Shown in pieces: positions 9,145-18,325 of a DNA stretch of 53,421 bases (position 1 is its first letter; each line of letters begins with the position of its first letter). The notes under the pieces are model-generated. The model saw only the letters and a list, made by a program, of their open reading frames with translations, did not search any database and was not told the DNA's origin. The DNA lies in the NCBI GenBank assembly GCA_028824685.1, contig JAPPCZ010000054.1:1-53421 (forward strand), in the 5' to 3' direction. Both the position numbers and the translations under genes were made by a program. The DNA comes from Candidatus Poribacteria bacterium (lineage in GTDB: Bacteria; Poribacteria; WGA-4E; WGA-3G).

Positions 9145-11097
9145 TTGAGACCCACAACTTCACAGCAATTAGGACACGGACAAGAAACTACGCATCGTGA
9201 ACTAACAACACAAACACGACCACATTTCGGTGCTACATGGCGTGCTATCTTAATCGGCACCGGACTTACTATACCCAACGTCTATTGGATTTTAGATTCA
9301 GCGGGACAAGGGTATCCAACCACGATTTCGCTCTACTTTAATGTCATCTTTTGCATCTTTGTCATTACAGGTGCGAATTTGGCATTGAAACAGGTTTTGC
9401 CACAAGTAGCCTTCCAACAAGGCGAATTATTGACGATCTATGTCATGCTCGCGATTGCCTCCTCCTTGGCAGGACACGATGTTCTCCGCGTCTTAATCCC
9501 GATGATCCCCTACGCTTTTTGGTATGCTACGCCTGAAAACGATTGGGCACATCTATTCCATCGCCATATTCCCGATTGGATAGCAGTCAAAGATAAGACT
9601 TTTTTAACGGAGTATTACCGAGGTGAAACGAGTTTATATCAATGGGAAATCATTGAAGGATGGATAACTACCACCCTAACGTGGGGTGGTTTTTTGTGTG
9701 CCCTCGTGTTCGTCATGGTTTTCATCAATACGCTCGTTCGCAAGCAGTGGACAGAACACGAAAAACTGAGTTACCCGATTATTCAACTACCACTTGAATT
9801 AACGAATGTCGGCAAGACGAACCTGCTAACAAACAAGATGATGTGGCTTGGATTTGGGATTGCGGGTGCGATTGATATTCTCAACGGGTTACACTATCTC
9901 TTTCCAAATGTGCCAAGTCTCGGCGGTCGTCTCTACGATTTACGTCCATTTTTTACCCAAAAACCGTGGAGTGCGATCGGATGGACACCTATTGCTGTGT
10001 TTCCGTTTGCTGTAGGGATGGCGTTCTTTATTCCATTGGATCTGTCGTTTTCGTGCTGGTTCTTTTATCTATTTTGGAAGGCGGAACGGATTTTCGGAGA
10101 TGCGTTAGGCATCAGAGGCATGCCGAATTTTCCGTTTACTGATGAGCAATCGTTTGGTGCGTATATCGGCTTATTTGTTATTGCTGTTGTTGCCACGCGA
10201 AAACACCTGGCACAAGTAGCACGCAAAATCTTTAGACCGCGGGAAGGAAACGATTCTGATGAACCGATGTCATATCTCGGTATGGTCCTTTGTCTTATCG
10301 GTAGTCTGATGTTTATCGCTATCTTTTGTAACGCTGCTGGAATGTCAGTGTGGGCAATTGTGGTTTTCTTCGGCATTTACTACGCAATTTCCACCGCTGT
10401 GACTCGTATGCGTGCCGAACTCGGTTCACCTGTACACGATTTGCATTTCATCGGACCGGATGAGATGATGCCTCGTATCTTTGGAACGCGTCTGCTTGGA
10501 CCACGAAACCTAACAATGCTCGCCTACCTCTTCTCTTTCAATCGTGCCTACCGTGGGCATCCGATGCCGCATATCTTGGAAGGCTTTAAACTTGCCGAAA
10601 GAACCCGAATCTCTAATCGCAGACTCCTCATCGCAATGTGTGTCGCAATTGTTATCGGCACATTCGCATCATTTTGGGCATTTTACCATATCTCATACAT
10701 TGAAGGCGCACGCAATTGGTTTGCGGGGAGACCGTTTAACCGACTACAGAGTTGGCTCACTTCACCCAGAGCACCCGACATCCCGGCAATAGTCGCAATG
10801 TTTGTTGGATTTCTGATTACGGGGTTCTTGATGATTATGCGGATACGATTGTTTTGGTGGCCCTTTCACCCCGCGGGGTTTGCTATTTCAAGTAGTTGGT
10901 CAATGAATGTGTTTTGGTTTTCTATCTTTGTTAGTTCCGTTATCAAGTGGATTATTCTGAAGCAAGGTGGGATCAACCTGCACCGCAAACTTATTCCGTT
11001 TTTCCTCGGTTTGATTCTGGGAGAGTTTATTGTAGGAGGTGTGTGGAGTCTTATCGGGATTACGTTGAATACACCGATGTATCGGTTTCTGTTTTAA
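9145..11097 (+). CDS. Polytopic membrane protein, DUF6785/DUF6784-like
   Basis: This 650-residue protein has about 13 hydrophobic segments spread over its length after a 35-residue soluble start. Recognisable stretches include EHEKLSYPIIQLPLEL after the fifth segment, a charged loop at about 365-375 and RMRAELGSPVHDLHFIGPDE in the second half. The layout matches the DUF6785/DUF6784 membrane proteins common in Poribacteria and Planctomycetes, which look like oligopeptide-transporter relatives; I recall this rather than having compared it. The start is a TTG codon with only a weak upstream GGAAAG, so it is uncertain. Transport is inferred. Confidence 0.65.
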   Translation: MRPTTSQQLGHGQETTHRELTTQTRPHFGATWRAILIGTGLTIPNVYWILDSAGQGYPTTISLYFNVIFCIFVITGANLALKQVLPQVAFQQGELLTIYVMLAIASSLAGHDVLRVLIPMIPYAFWYATPENDWAHLFHRHIPDWIAVKDKTFLTEYYRGETSLYQWEIIEGWITTTLTWGGFLCALVFVMVFINTLVRKQWTEHEKLSYPIIQLPLELTNVGKTNLLTNKMMWLGFGIAGAIDILNGLHYLFPNVPSLGGRLYDLRPFFTQKPWSAIGWTPIAVFPFAVGMAFFIPLDLSFSCWFFYLFWKAERIFGDALGIRGMPNFPFTDEQSFGAYIGLFVIAVVATRKHLAQVARKIFRPREGNDSDEPMSYLGMVLCLIGSLMFIAIFCNAAGMSVWAIVVFFGIYYAISTAVTRMRAELGSPVHDLHFIGPDEMMPRIFGTRLLGPRNLTMLAYLFSFNRAYRGHPMPHILEGFKLAERTRISNRRLLIAMCVAIVIGTFASFWAFYHISYIEGARNWFAGRPFNRLQSWLTSPRAPDIPAIVAMFVGFLITGFLMIMRIRLFWWPFHPAGFAISSSWSMNVFWFSIFVSSVIKWIILKQGGINLHRKLIPFFLGLILGEFIVGGVWSLIGITLNTPMYRFLF

Positions 11098-11185
11098 ATG
11101 AACTCAGTGTTGATTTATATATTTCATTGTAAGAGAAAACGTTTTGTAGTCGCGCAATTCACTCCGTCTTTTACACTCTGTGAAT

Positions 11186-11211
11186 CGACAAATGCACGTA
11201 TGCATTTGTCG
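11186..11211. repeat. Intergenic palindrome, AATGC hairpin family
   Basis: CGACAAATGCA and its exact complement flank a CGTA loop (11-bp stem). Hairpins with similar inner AATGC/GCATT arms occur at 32004-32030 and 40650-40675. It may stop the upstream membrane-protein transcript, but no T-run follows. Confidence 0.7.
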
Positions 11212-11318
11212 GTAGCGATCTTCTGAATCACTACACCTCCCTAATCTGTGTAATCAGTGAAATCCGCAATTCAGACAATTGACAAGAACTTTACACACTC
11301 CACCTCCTCCCCCAAAAT

Positions 11319-11347
11319 TTGACAATTCACCTATTTTATGTTATAAT
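11319..11347 (+). promoter_or_regulatory. Consensus sigma-70 promoter of the epimerase/dehydrogenase operon
   Basis: TTGACA (11319-11324) and TATAAT (11342-11347) are both perfect and 17 bases apart. Transcription would start near 11354, about 33 bases before the epimerase start. Such a strong promoter suggests high constitutive expression unless repressed. Confidence 0.85.
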
Positions 11348-11386
11348 AAATAGATTGAGAAACCCAAATTTGATTGGAGAAATATC

Positions 11387-12112
11387 TTGCCGACTCCTGA
11401 GAGTCAACGCACTAATACCGCGAATAAAAAGATTAGCATAGCACCTTCAGTGATGTGCGCTGATCTCTGTAATTTGGAGACAGATATTCGGGAATTAGAA
11501 AAATCAGGAATCAACCTGCTACATTTTGACTTGATGGATGCACACTTTGTGCCAAACATGCCGATTGGGTTGGCACTCATTGAACAATTACGGCAAAAAA
11601 CAGATTGCGCCTTTGACATCCACTTGATGGTGGAAAATAACGATTTTTTTGTGGAAGCAGTCGCAAAAATTGGTGTTCAACAAATCGCTGTTCATGCAGA
11701 ATCTGCTACACATCTGGATAGAACTTTATCGGTAATTCAAGGACATGGTATAAAAGCGGGTGTCGCTTTGAACCCAGCGACCCCGCTTTCCGCGATAGCG
11801 TATGTTCTTGACAGACTTGACTTCGTGCTGATTATGACTGTGAATCCGGGATTTGCTGGTCAAAAATTAGTGCCAGCAACCCTACAGAAAATTTCGGATT
11901 GTCGATCTTTTTTGAACGAACGCGGTGTTAACCTCCCGATTGAAGTTGATGGGAATGTCAGTTTTGAAAATATCCCGAGAATGGTCGCAGCAGGGGCAGA
12001 TATCTTAGTCGGTGGATCCAGTAGCGTTTTTCACAAATCAGGTTCTCGCATAGAAAATCTTCAGCAGATCCATCAGGCTATTTCGCTTGGACTTGCCAAA
12101 AGAGGAATGTGA
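11387..12112 (+). CDS. rpe: Ribulose-phosphate 3-epimerase family protein
   Basis: This 241-residue TIM barrel has the RPE signatures: APSVMCAD near residue 20, LLHFDLMDAHFVPN (metal ligands His46 and Asp48), FDIHLMV (His79), GVALNPATPL, VNPGFAGQK and IEVDGNV (the second catalytic Asp). RPE interconverts ribulose-5-phosphate and xylulose-5-phosphate; close relatives epimerise other ketose phosphates. The start is TTG with TTGGAGAAA well placed before it. Its stop overlaps the ATG of the next gene (TGATG), so it is translationally coupled to a polyol dehydrogenase. Catabolism of a sugar alcohol or rare sugar is inferred. Confidence 0.88.
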   Translation: MPTPESQRTNTANKKISIAPSVMCADLCNLETDIRELEKSGINLLHFDLMDAHFVPNMPIGLALIEQLRQKTDCAFDIHLMVENNDFFVEAVAKIGVQQIAVHAESATHLDRTLSVIQGHGIKAGVALNPATPLSAIAYVLDRLDFVLIMTVNPGFAGQKLVPATLQKISDCRSFLNERGVNLPIEVDGNVSFENIPRMVAAGADILVGGSSSVFHKSGSRIENLQQIHQAISLGLAKRGM

Positions 12113-13176
12113 TGCAAGATGGCTTGATGGACGCGCTTGTGCTACACGGCATTGGAGATTTGCGCCTATCACAGATGCCTATTCCAGACGTCGCTGAGGG
12201 ACAAGTCCGTGTCCGTATCGGTTTCTGTGGTGTTTGTGGTTCCGATATTCCAAGGATTTTCTCTAAAGGCACTTACAGTTTTCCCACAGTCTGTGGACAC
12301 GAATTTGCTGGAACTATAGACTTATGCGGTCCGGGCGTTGAAGGTTTTGAACAAGGAGATAATGTAGTCGTTTTCCCACTAATTTGGTGTGGCAAGTGCG
12401 AAGCGTGTGAGAACGGAAAGTATGTTCAATGCAGCGACTACGACTATCTCGGTTCACGAAGTGATGGGGCTTTTGCCGAATTTGTCGTTGCCCCAAAAGA
12501 GAATCTTATCCGTGTGCCGTACAGCGTAGCTTTGCAAGAGGCAGCTCTGACAGAACCAGCCGCGGTGGCACTCCACGCACTTCGGAGAGTTCAAGATTCG
12601 CTTGTTGGCAAAGTAGTTGCTATCTTTGGCGCAGGTCCGATTGGTCTAATAGTAGCACAGTGGGCAAGAATTATGGGCGCAACGAAGGTGCTGCTATTTG
12701 ATATTGTCGCGGAAAAACTTGAATTAGCACAACGTCTCGGTTTTGAAGATGTCTTTAACAGCACTATAGAAGGCCCCGTTGAGGTGGTAAACGCACAGAC
12801 TGCAGGAAAAGGAGCACATGTCTGTATTGAAGCAGCAGGTGTTCCACAAACATATCTTTATGCGTTAGGGAGTGTCAGACGTGGTGGTAATGTCGTTTTG
12901 CTTGGAAACCCCGCTGCTGATGTGACCTTGCCTGCATCGCTTATTTCACAATTGATGCGGCGTGAGGTAAGTCTATTAGGAACATGGAATTCTGATTACA
13001 GTGTATCTGGTAACAATGATGATTGGCGGACAGTGTTACAAGCGATGGCTTCTGGAAAGTTAGACCTCTCTCCACTGATTACACACAAGGTATCGTTAAC
13101 AGATAGCACCGAAGTACTGCACATGATGAAGGACAAAAGTCAATTTTACGCGAAAGTTCTTATCCATCCATCGTAA
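12112..13176 (+). CDS. Zinc-dependent dehydrogenase, galactitol-1-phosphate 5-dehydrogenase-like
   Basis: This 354-residue medium-chain dehydrogenase has catalytic zinc ligands Cys42 and His63-Glu64 (VCGSDIPRIF, CGHEFAG) and four structural-zinc cysteines (93, 96, 99, 107). A Rossmann motif, GAGPIGLIVAQWA, lies near 175. VCGSDIPR and the N-terminal ALVLHGIGDLR resemble GatD, which oxidises galactitol-1-phosphate to tagatose-6-phosphate. The ATG at 12112 overlaps the epimerase stop; AGAGG lies just upstream. A GTG one codon earlier is the alternative. The gene clearly belongs to the epimerase operon, but the exact polyol is not determined. Confidence 0.82.
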   Translation: MQDGLMDALVLHGIGDLRLSQMPIPDVAEGQVRVRIGFCGVCGSDIPRIFSKGTYSFPTVCGHEFAGTIDLCGPGVEGFEQGDNVVVFPLIWCGKCEACENGKYVQCSDYDYLGSRSDGAFAEFVVAPKENLIRVPYSVALQEAALTEPAAVALHALRRVQDSLVGKVVAIFGAGPIGLIVAQWARIMGATKVLLFDIVAEKLELAQRLGFEDVFNSTIEGPVEVVNAQTAGKGAHVCIEAAGVPQTYLYALGSVRRGGNVVLLGNPAADVTLPASLISQLMRREVSLLGTWNSDYSVSGNNDDWRTVLQAMASGKLDLSPLITHKVSLTDSTEVLHMMKDKSQFYAKVLIHPS

Positions 13177-13218
13177 ACTTCTTGTAGGGCTTGCGTTCTA
13201 CAGGTAACAAGAGGAAAT

Positions 13219-14271
13219 ATGAAAGCGGCTATACTTGAAAGCCTTGAAAACTTAAATGTTCATGATGTTCCAGAACCAGAAATTGATAACGACTCTGCAT
13301 TGATGCGGGTTGAATCCGTCAGTATATGTGGTTCCGATGTCCGCATTTTCCATCACGGCAACCCTCGTGTCAAACCACCAACGATTATCGGTCATGAAAA
13401 TTCTGGCGTAATAGTCAAAGTCGGTAAAAACGTAACTCGTGTGAAGGAAGGTGATCGCGTCTCCATTGGTGCGGATGTGCCGTGTGGACAATGTCACTGG
13501 TGTAGGGACGGGCTTGGAAACAACTGTGATATTAATTACGCTATTGGTTACCAAATTCCCGGTGCATTTGCACAATATATGAAACTTCCCCGTCTTGTTT
13601 TGGAAGAAGGACCGGTTACCACATTTGATACCACCCTCAGTTTTGATGAAGCTGCCCTCGCTGAACCCCTCGCCTGTGCTATCAATGGACTTGAATTAGT
13701 AAATATGTCTCTCGGTAAGACCGTCGTCATCATCGGTTTGGGACCGATCGGATGTATGATGATTGACCTTGCCCGTGTTATGGGAGCAACAAAGGTTATC
13801 GGGGTTCAACGCAGCAAACTGCGGATGGAGATAGCAAAATTCTATGAAGCGGATGTCTACATCGCCTCTGAAGAGGAGGATGTAGTGGAACGCTGCCGAG
13901 AAGAAACGGATGGAGAGGGACCAGATATCGTTATTACAACTTGTGCCTCTGTTGAAGCGCATGAACAAGGTGTTGAAATGGTCGCGCACCGCGGTTATGT
14001 TAACCTGTTCGGTGGATTGCCAAAAACAATGCGTCCGATGAGTGTCCTTTCAAATACGATCCACTATAAAGAGTGTTTTGTTACAGGTTCTCACGGATGT
14101 GTGCCTCGCCATCACGAATTAGCGGTTCGTCTCCTTGAAAAGGGTTTAGTCCGCGTGCAACCGCTTATTACCCATCATTTTCCACTTGTTGAAATTGATA
14201 AGGCTTTTGAAGCAATGGAATCCCGAAAGGGTATGAAGATTATGCTTCATCCCAATACTGAATTTCCGTAA
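13219..14271 (+). CDS. Zinc-dependent medium-chain dehydrogenase (sorbitol/threonine dehydrogenase-like)
   Basis: This 350-residue protein has Cys37 and His59-Glu60 for catalytic zinc and structural cysteines 89, 92, 95 and 103. The NAD-binding motif is IIGLGPIGCMMIDLA. It is related to, but clearly different from, its upstream neighbour, so this is not a recent tandem copy. AGAGGAAAT directly precedes ATG, and the gap to the previous gene is 42 bases. Two polyol-type dehydrogenases beside an epimerase suggest sequential oxidation steps of one pathway. The substrate is not identified. Confidence 0.82.
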   Translation: MKAAILESLENLNVHDVPEPEIDNDSALMRVESVSICGSDVRIFHHGNPRVKPPTIIGHENSGVIVKVGKNVTRVKEGDRVSIGADVPCGQCHWCRDGLGNNCDINYAIGYQIPGAFAQYMKLPRLVLEEGPVTTFDTTLSFDEAALAEPLACAINGLELVNMSLGKTVVIIGLGPIGCMMIDLARVMGATKVIGVQRSKLRMEIAKFYEADVYIASEEEDVVERCREETDGEGPDIVITTCASVEAHEQGVEMVAHRGYVNLFGGLPKTMRPMSVLSNTIHYKECFVTGSHGCVPRHHELAVRLLEKGLVRVQPLITHHFPLVEIDKAFEAMESRKGMKIMLHPNTEFP

Positions 14272-14305
14272 GACGAGACAACACAAAGTTTAAAGTAAAT
14301 ACGTT

Positions 14306-14821
14306 ATGAGTGATTTTTCTAAGTTTATTCGAGAGATACCAAATTTCCCGAAACCGGGTGTTTCATATAAAGATATTACACCCCTTTTAGGAAACGGTTT
14401 AGTCTTTAATGCCGCGATCGACGTATTCGCTAACCGTTTTAAATCTGAAGTGATTGACGTAATTGTAGGGATTGATGCGCGAGGTTTCATTTTGGCTGCA
14501 GCGCTTGCACATCGCCTCGGTATCGGTTTTGTGCCTATCCGTAAAAGTGGGAAATTACCTTATGATTGCTATGAAATCACCTACGACCTTGAATACGGCA
14601 CGGATACGCTGGCTATCCATCAAGATGCTTTCCCAAGGGGGAGCCGCGTTCTTATATGTGATGACGTTTTGGCTACCGGCGGCACTCTGGCAGCATCGGT
14701 CGAACTTGTAAAACAACTTGGTGGGAATACGATAGGCATCGCCCTTTTATTGGAACTTACAGAATTTGAGGGGCGAAAAAAAGTAGCGGACCGACCAGTC
14801 TTTTCTCTCGTTGAATTTTAG
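14306..14821 (+). CDS. apt: Adenine phosphoribosyltransferase
   Basis: This 171-residue enzyme converts adenine and PRPP to AMP in purine salvage. It shows the family's N-terminal FPKPGVSYKDITPLL, the GIDARGFI loop at 55-62 and the PRPP-binding motif VLICDDVLATGGTLAA (115-130). Length is standard. It follows the dehydrogenase by 34 bases on the same strand and may be transcribed with it, although the functions are unrelated. The ribosome binding site is weak. Confidence 0.93.
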   Translation: MSDFSKFIREIPNFPKPGVSYKDITPLLGNGLVFNAAIDVFANRFKSEVIDVIVGIDARGFILAAALAHRLGIGFVPIRKSGKLPYDCYEITYDLEYGTDTLAIHQDAFPRGSRVLICDDVLATGGTLAASVELVKQLGGNTIGIALLLELTEFEGRKKVADRPVFSLVEF

Positions 14822-14889
14822 CCAATATTTTGTTATATTTTAACAAATAGGATAACAATTGAACCTTGAACGAGGTTCTAACGGTAAAC

Positions 14890-14965
14890 GCGCCTGTAGC
14901 TCAGGGGATAGAGCAGAGGCTTCCTAAGCCTCGTGTCGGGGGTTCGATTCCTCCCAGGCGCACCA
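14890..14965 (+). tRNA. tRNA-Arg (anticodon CCU)
   Basis: The acceptor stem GCGCCTG pairs with CAGGCGC, followed by an encoded ACCA end. The anticodon stem GAGGC/GCCTC encloses the loop TTCCTAA, which gives anticodon CCT and reads AGG. D and T arms are normal (GGTTCGATTCC). Confidence 0.95.
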
Positions 14966-15185
14966 ATAAATTATACCTCAATAGATTCACAGGATGGTAG
15001 ACTTACAAAAACAAATTTGAGTCCTACATTGATAGAAGGATTGTAGATGAAAGATTTGCCATGTTTGGATAGTAAATCCTTATCCTATAGTTCAGCATTC
15101 ATCAAGTTTTCTGAACATAACATACATTAAGATAATTTTCTTATCTACCATCCGCAAATATAGTTTGAGAAAATAGGAGCATTTG

Positions 15186-17132
15186 ATGTACAGATTTAAT
15201 ATCTGGAAAATCGTTTTAATCTTTGGTGTTTTACTGTTATCAGTTTTATACCTTATCCCTACACCGGATAGGTTTTACCTTCCTTTGTATGGAAACCTAT
15301 CACTGAATTTGCAAGAGGTACTACCTCCCTTTGAAGTCACCGATGACAATGCTTTCAAAGTTGACTTAGCAGAAGTAAAATTACCAGAGGGAACAACCTT
15401 CCAAGAAGCAACCGATGAACTTCAGGAAGTCTTCAAAATCCAATTAGAAAAACTCGAATTTGAGGAAGCGGTTGACTATCAGTTCGACACCACTGAAGCA
15501 AAAGAATTCTTTGTCAGACTTATCTCTGACAAGGCAAAAGAAAACCCAACGGCTACCTTGGAAAGTTTACATCTATTCGGCAGTCTTCCAACTACGTTGC
15601 GGAGGATAATACCTAACAACCGATTAAAACTTGGTTTAGATTTGAAAGGTGGTGTACACCTTGTCCTGGAAGTGGATCTGGAAAAGTCTAAAAGAGAATT
15701 GTTAAAAGCACATTCATACTCTATTCCCGAAACGCTTACAGCAGAGAAGGTTTTGTGCCGGCAAGCAGAGCAGATAAACGGCGAAGATGCACTAAACGTC
15801 CTTGTTGAAATCCCTTCCCGATTCAGAACCGATCCAGAAGAAAAGAAAAAATATCTGGAAAAAACTGTCGGTCTCTTAAACGATATTGATTTTTTTGAGG
15901 ATGCGGAAGTCATTGCTGAAAAAGAGGCACAATCCAGTTATCGACTCCATTTAAGTGACAAGGGAATGCAAGAATACAGCGATCAAGCAATCGAACAGGT
16001 ATTGATCGTCCTACGAAATCGAGTAGATGCTTTTGGCGTGGCTGAACCTTCTATTCGTCAGGAAGCAAATCGCCCACGAATTATCATTGAATTGCCAGGT
16101 GCTAAGGATTCTTCGGGACCGTTACGCATCGTGCAGACGATGGGTAGATTAGAATTTAAGATGGTGAAGAAGTCTCCATCGGGCGGCAGCTTATGGTCCG
16201 GTTCAGCAGACACACCCCCTCCAGACAATCTGCCCGAGAACACTGAAATTCGGTATCACCATGAAACAGGGGACTGGTTTGTTTTGGAAAGTCCCGTGCT
16301 TCTAACAGGTCAAAACATTGATACTGCCAGACCTGGGGCAGGAAGAACAAGTTTTGACATCGCTGTCCACATGACTTTTGACCGGGAAGGTAGCAGCAAA
16401 TTTTCTAAAATCACTGGTGACCATATCGGAGAACATTTAGCAATCCTCCTTGATGATAAGGTACAGTCTTACCCAGTTATCAATACGCAGATTAGTGGTA
16501 ATGCCGTTATTGAAGGGAGTTTCAGTTTTCCAGAGGCAGAATATCTCTCAAATATACTTAAAGCGGGTGCGTTTCCGGTAGGTGTTCAAGTCGGAGAAGA
16601 ACGGACTGTCGGTCCCACGCTCGGTAAAGAGGCTATTGACAATGGGATTAAAGCCGCCATTATTGGCTTGGGAGTTGTCTTGATCTTCATGGTAATTTAC
16701 TACCGAATGTCTGGGTTAATTGCTATTGTCGCACTCGTTTTTAATATGATAATTATTCTCGGTGCCTTGGCAGGTTTTGGCGCGGCATTAACACTCCCAG
16801 GTATTGCTGGACTTGTGCTTACTATTGGTATGGCTGTAGATGCAAATGTGCTTATATTTGAGCGAATTCGCGAGGAATTGCGAACAGGAAAAGCTGTTTG
16901 GGATGCTATCACAAGCGGTTATAAACGCGCATTTATAACAATTTTGGATGCGAATCTTACAACGTTCTTTACCGCACTTGTTCTCTACCATTTCGGAACC
17001 GGACCAATCAAAGGGTTTGCGGTTACACTCGGTATCGGAATTCTGGCGAGTATGTTCACAGCAATTGTCGTCACACGAGAAATATACGGGTTGGCAATCG
17101 GAAATCGAAATGTGGAAAAATTAAGCATCTAA
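15186..17132 (+). CDS. secD: Protein translocase subunit SecD
   Basis: SecD works with SecF to pull exported proteins through SecYEG using the proton gradient. The 648-residue protein has a first membrane segment (about 6-25), a long periplasmic region with GLDLKGGVHLVLEV near 153-166, and five more segments near the C-terminus. These include GIAGLVLTIGMAVDANVLIF and ERIREEL, the SecD signature. The periplasmic part carries about 120 extra residues before the first conserved motif. AGGAG 6 bases before the ATG at 15186 sets the start, rather than the TTG three bases earlier. secF follows at once; no yajC is seen. Confidence 0.95.
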   Translation: MYRFNIWKIVLIFGVLLLSVLYLIPTPDRFYLPLYGNLSLNLQEVLPPFEVTDDNAFKVDLAEVKLPEGTTFQEATDELQEVFKIQLEKLEFEEAVDYQFDTTEAKEFFVRLISDKAKENPTATLESLHLFGSLPTTLRRIIPNNRLKLGLDLKGGVHLVLEVDLEKSKRELLKAHSYSIPETLTAEKVLCRQAEQINGEDALNVLVEIPSRFRTDPEEKKKYLEKTVGLLNDIDFFEDAEVIAEKEAQSSYRLHLSDKGMQEYSDQAIEQVLIVLRNRVDAFGVAEPSIRQEANRPRIIIELPGAKDSSGPLRIVQTMGRLEFKMVKKSPSGGSLWSGSADTPPPDNLPENTEIRYHHETGDWFVLESPVLLTGQNIDTARPGAGRTSFDIAVHMTFDREGSSKFSKITGDHIGEHLAILLDDKVQSYPVINTQISGNAVIEGSFSFPEAEYLSNILKAGAFPVGVQVGEERTVGPTLGKEAIDNGIKAAIIGLGVVLIFMVIYYRMSGLIAIVALVFNMIIILGALAGFGAALTLPGIAGLVLTIGMAVDANVLIFERIREELRTGKAVWDAITSGYKRAFITILDANLTTFFTALVLYHFGTGPIKGFAVTLGIGILASMFTAIVVTREIYGLAIGNRNVEKLSI

Positions 17133-17136
17133 TTTG

Positions 17137-18321
17137 ATGGAAGGATATAGAAAATTGCAGTTACTAAGTAATACAAAATTTGATTTTATTAATAAACACC
17201 GCACAGGGTTTTTGTTTTCTGCTGTGTTAATAACTATCGGCATTGCATTCCTTATAGTTCATGGTGGACCGAATTTTGGGATTGACTTCCGAGGAGGGGT
17301 TAAGGTTGAAGCGATATTCAACAGGGCGGTAACAGAAGCTGAATTGAAAACCAAGTTAACTGAAATAGGCTACGCAGATGCTAAAATACAGCTTGAGCCA
17401 GACGAAAACAAGGCTTTCATCTCTATGGGACACCGCCCCGAATTTCAGGAACAATCGATTGAGATACCCATTATGGCTGATCCTGGAGATGCAACAGCAA
17501 CGAGTGTTCAGGTGAGCAGTACCGCTGAAAAGGTGCATCTTTTGAAGCCTGATGATACTATTGAATTAGTGGATGGTGATACACGGCTGCGCACTGAGAT
17601 CAGCGCATCGGAAACAGTTGCTGAAGGAACGGCAATTCAATTGACTTTCGCACAAGAATTCGGTATAGATTTGACGGAGAACGCTACCATTCAGATACAA
17701 GCAAGCGTTGGAAATATCCTTACAGAGGCACTTCTTGAAGGTGGCGATGGTTGGCAAGCTGGGTCAGAAGGTGTAAATGTTACGGAAGTTGGACCCAGTG
17801 TTGGTCGCGACCTCAAATGGTCGGCACTCTGGTCTGTTCTGTCATCAATTGCGATTTTACTGCTTTATATCTCTTGGCGATTTGAATTCCGTTTTGCCAT
17901 CGGTGCAATTGCAGCACTTGTTCATGATGTGCTTATTACTTTAGGTCTTTTCGCTGTTCTGGCAAAAGAAATTAACTTACCTACCGTCGCTGCGTTCCTC
18001 ACAATTATCGGATATTCGCTCAACGATACAATCGTTGTGTTTGACCGAATCCGAGAAAACGGACAATCTTTGAAAGGTGTTGATTATGTTGAAGTGTTAA
18101 ACCGAAGTATCAATCAATCACTGAGTCGAACCGTCATTACCTCTATCACAACCCTGTTTGTGGTGGTTGTCATCTTCGTGCTCTCCAGTCCGGGTGAAGA
18201 AATTAACACATTTGCATTAGCACTCATCGTCGGTGTGTTAATAGGTACGTATTCTTCAGTCTTTATCGCTAGTCCGATTCTGCATATATGGCAGCGAAGA
18301 GAACAAAAAGCGGGAGCATAA
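17137..18321 (+). CDS. secF: Protein translocase subunit SecF
   Basis: This 394-residue partner of SecD has a first membrane segment near 27-46, the periplasmic motif FGIDFRGGVKVEAIF (about 50-64), and five C-terminal segments with LPTVAAFLTIIGYSLND and TIVVFDRIREN. SecF is usually near 300 residues; here the periplasmic domain carries an insert of roughly 85 residues (about 105-190) rich in Glu, Thr and Ser. The start lies 4 bases after the secD stop with no independent ribosome binding site, so translation is probably coupled. A TTG at 17134 is an alternative start. Confidence 0.95.
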   Translation: MEGYRKLQLLSNTKFDFINKHRTGFLFSAVLITIGIAFLIVHGGPNFGIDFRGGVKVEAIFNRAVTEAELKTKLTEIGYADAKIQLEPDENKAFISMGHRPEFQEQSIEIPIMADPGDATATSVQVSSTAEKVHLLKPDDTIELVDGDTRLRTEISASETVAEGTAIQLTFAQEFGIDLTENATIQIQASVGNILTEALLEGGDGWQAGSEGVNVTEVGPSVGRDLKWSALWSVLSSIAILLLYISWRFEFRFAIGAIAALVHDVLITLGLFAVLAKEINLPTVAAFLTIIGYSLNDTIVVFDRIRENGQSLKGVDYVEVLNRSINQSLSRTVITSITTLFVVVVIFVLSSPGEEINTFALALIVGVLIGTYSSVFIASPILHIWQRREQKAGA

Positions 18322-18325
18322 ATTC

